A stretch of DNA of 6,634 nt, taken from positions 1 through 6,634 of the forward strand of contig JAOABT010000562.1 in NCBI GenBank assembly GCA_026418215.1, written 5' to 3'. The DNA is from Clostridia bacterium. GTDB taxonomy: Bacteria; Bacillota; Clostridia; DSM-8532. The notes beneath the pieces are model-generated. The model searched no databases and was not told the DNA's origin. It saw only the letters and a list, made by a program, of their open reading frames with translations. This document shows, piece by piece, positions 5,475 through 6,634 of the stretch. A program made the position numbers and the translations under genes. Every line of letters begins with the position of its first letter. The first letter of the stretch is position 1.

Positions 5475-6605
5475 ATGAACCGTCATCCCCGGCTTTTTGC
5501 CGCTATCGATATAGGCTCTCATAAGCTCAAAATGAAGATTGTGGAGATCACTCCCCAAGGAGAGGTCAAAACGCTGGAAACGGCTGATCTCCTCATTCCT
5601 CTCGGCCGTGATACCTTCAACGACGGCAAGCTGAGCTTTGAATCCGTGAAAAAAACGTGTGAGGCCATACAGGGCTTCAAGCGTCTCATGACCGATTATG
5701 GCGTTAAGGATTACAGAGTGGTAGCCACAAGTGCCATTCGTGAAGCTGGAAACCGCGACTACATGATTGACCGAATCCGTCTTTTAACGGGCTTTGATGT
5801 CGAGATCATCAACAACTCCCAGGAAAAATTTCTGACCTATAAGGCCATCAAGTGGTATCTCAAGAACAGCAGTGTCATCAACCTTCAGGACCCGACGCTC
5901 ATCCTCAATATTGGCGCAGGCAGCATCCAGCTCCTTCTGTCCGAGGAAAATCTGCTGGTTTCAAGCCAAAGCCTTAAAACAGGCGCCTTGAGAATTAAGG
6001 AATCCATTGCAAAAATCGAAAAGCATACCCTAAATTTCTCAAGGGTTTTAGAGGAGTACATTGAAGCCCATATTGAGAACGTGGAATATTTGAAGAGCTC
6101 CAACGAAATCCCCAACTTCGTTTTGGTAAGCGCCGAATTTGAATCCCTTATGACCATGATGGGCACCAATAATCCCAATAAGGTCATGGAAATTTCAAAG
6201 GCGGATTTTGAGGAAATCTACGACAATGTGCTCAATATGACGACCAAGGATATTGCTGAAGCCTACGGTATTCCCTTTGCGGATGCCGAGCTCTTTGTGC
6301 CCTCGCTCATCCTCATCCGTAAGTTCTTTGAGAAGACAAGCAATGTCAAGATCGCCATTCCCAGTGTTTCGCTTGTGGACGGCATGATTGTTGAGCGTGT
6401 CAATGCGGATGAAAAGGCAGGTACACCCATTGATTTCAATGAGGACATTTTGTCATACGTCAGAAAGCTTGCAGAACGGTATAAGTATAATAAGAAGCAT
6501 TGCCAGTTTGTTGAGGACGCGGCCCTGATGATCTTTGACCGCATGGCCTCCATACATGGTCTCTCCAAAAAGGAGCGCTTTCTTTTACAGATTGCAGCCG
6601 TACTC
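5475..6605 (+). CDS. Ppx/GppA phosphatase family protein, divergent, 3' partial
   Basis: 377 genuine residues are visible before adapter sequence begins. The fold is that of exopolyphosphatase/pppGpp phosphatases (ASKHA ATPase-like). Seen: the first phosphate loop AAIDIGSHKLKMKI (9-22), VATSAIREAGNRDYMIDRI (83-101), the region matching the catalytic-glutamate motif (NNSQEKFL, 113-120), the second phosphate loop NIGAGSIQ (145-152) and SLKTGALRIKE (166-176). Residues about 320-377 start the C-terminal HD-like helical domain and stop just where the metal-binding His-Asp would be expected. The usual DIGGGSTE motif has Asp changed to Asn and Glu changed to Gln, so catalytic activity is doubtful. 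The ATG at 5475 follows AAAGGAG (5458-5464), and an in-frame stop at 5457-5459 rules out a longer start. Full members run to about 500 residues, so roughly a quarter is missing. Family members degrade polyphosphate or convert pppGpp to ppGpp; which applies here is unknown. Confidence 0.88.
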
Positions 6606-6634
6606 CTGTCTCTTATACACATCTCCGAGCCCAC
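6606..6634. other. Untrimmed Nextera/Tn5 sequencing adapter at contig end
   Basis: Bases 6606-6624 are the 19-bp Tn5 mosaic end, CTGTCTCTTATACACATCT, and 6625-6634 continue CCGAGCCCAC, the next ten bases of the standard Nextera transposase adapter. The match is exact over all 29 bases and lies flush with the end of the window. It is a library artefact, not genomic DNA. Read in the Ppx/GppA frame it adds a false LSLIHISEP tail, and on the minus strand it yields the false N-terminus MGSEMCIRDR. Confidence 0.97.

Noticed and set aside
5885..6187. Minus-strand 100-codon ORF
   Set aside because: It is antisense to the well-supported Ppx/GppA-like frame, with no ribosome binding site or recognisable domain.
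6263..6634. Minus-strand ORF of 123 codons at the end of the window
   Set aside because: Its first ten residues, MGSEMCIRDR, are the translation of the Nextera adapter, and the rest is antisense to the Ppx/GppA-like gene.

Overview
This 6,634-base window carries six protein genes, all on the plus strand, and reads as an ordinary chromosomal contig from a low-to-mid GC member of the Bacillota, most likely class Clostridia. That placement is inferred from strong AGGAGG-type ribosome binding sites, U-tailed intrinsic terminators after most transcription units, a clostridial-style tandem glycine riboswitch and the type of gene products. I cannot name a genus. Both outer genes are incomplete.

Layout. 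Bases 1-698 hold the C-terminal GTPase part of FtsY, the signal recognition particle receptor, followed by two similar terminators in tandem. A roughly 240-base non-coding stretch then leads, through an AT-rich promoter/operator region with inverted repeats, into a two-gene unit at 1114-2621: an ArsR-like winged-helix regulator and an alpha/beta-hydrolase whose ribosome binding site overlaps the regulator's stop codon. At 2622-3048 lie a promoter, a tandem glycine riboswitch with a leader-linker kink-turn, and an expression platform ending in an intrinsic terminator. This leader controls serA (long, ACT-containing phosphoglycerate dehydrogenase) and, after a 43-base gap with no visible terminator, a LUD-domain (LutC/YkgG-like) protein with a C-terminal cysteine cluster. 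A strong terminator closes this unit. The last gene, from 5475, is a divergent Ppx/GppA phosphatase homologue that runs off the window.

How it works together. The clearest regulatory story is glycine sensing upstream of the first committed step of serine (and so glycine) synthesis. This suggests product control at the RNA level in addition to possible control through the ACT domain of SerA. Whether glycine switches the unit on or off cannot be settled by eye. The regulator-hydrolase pair looks like a self-regulated cassette with an unknown signal and substrate.

Quality warning. The final 29 bases (6606-6634) match the Nextera/Tn5 mosaic end plus adapter and are not genomic. The real sequence therefore ends at about 6605, and any peptide read through the end, on either strand, is an artefact. 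I found no CRISPR array, mobile element, phage gene, tRNA or rRNA, and no convincing previously undescribed system. The best leads are the riboswitch-serA-LUD arrangement and the amidated active-site motif in the Ppx/GppA homologue.
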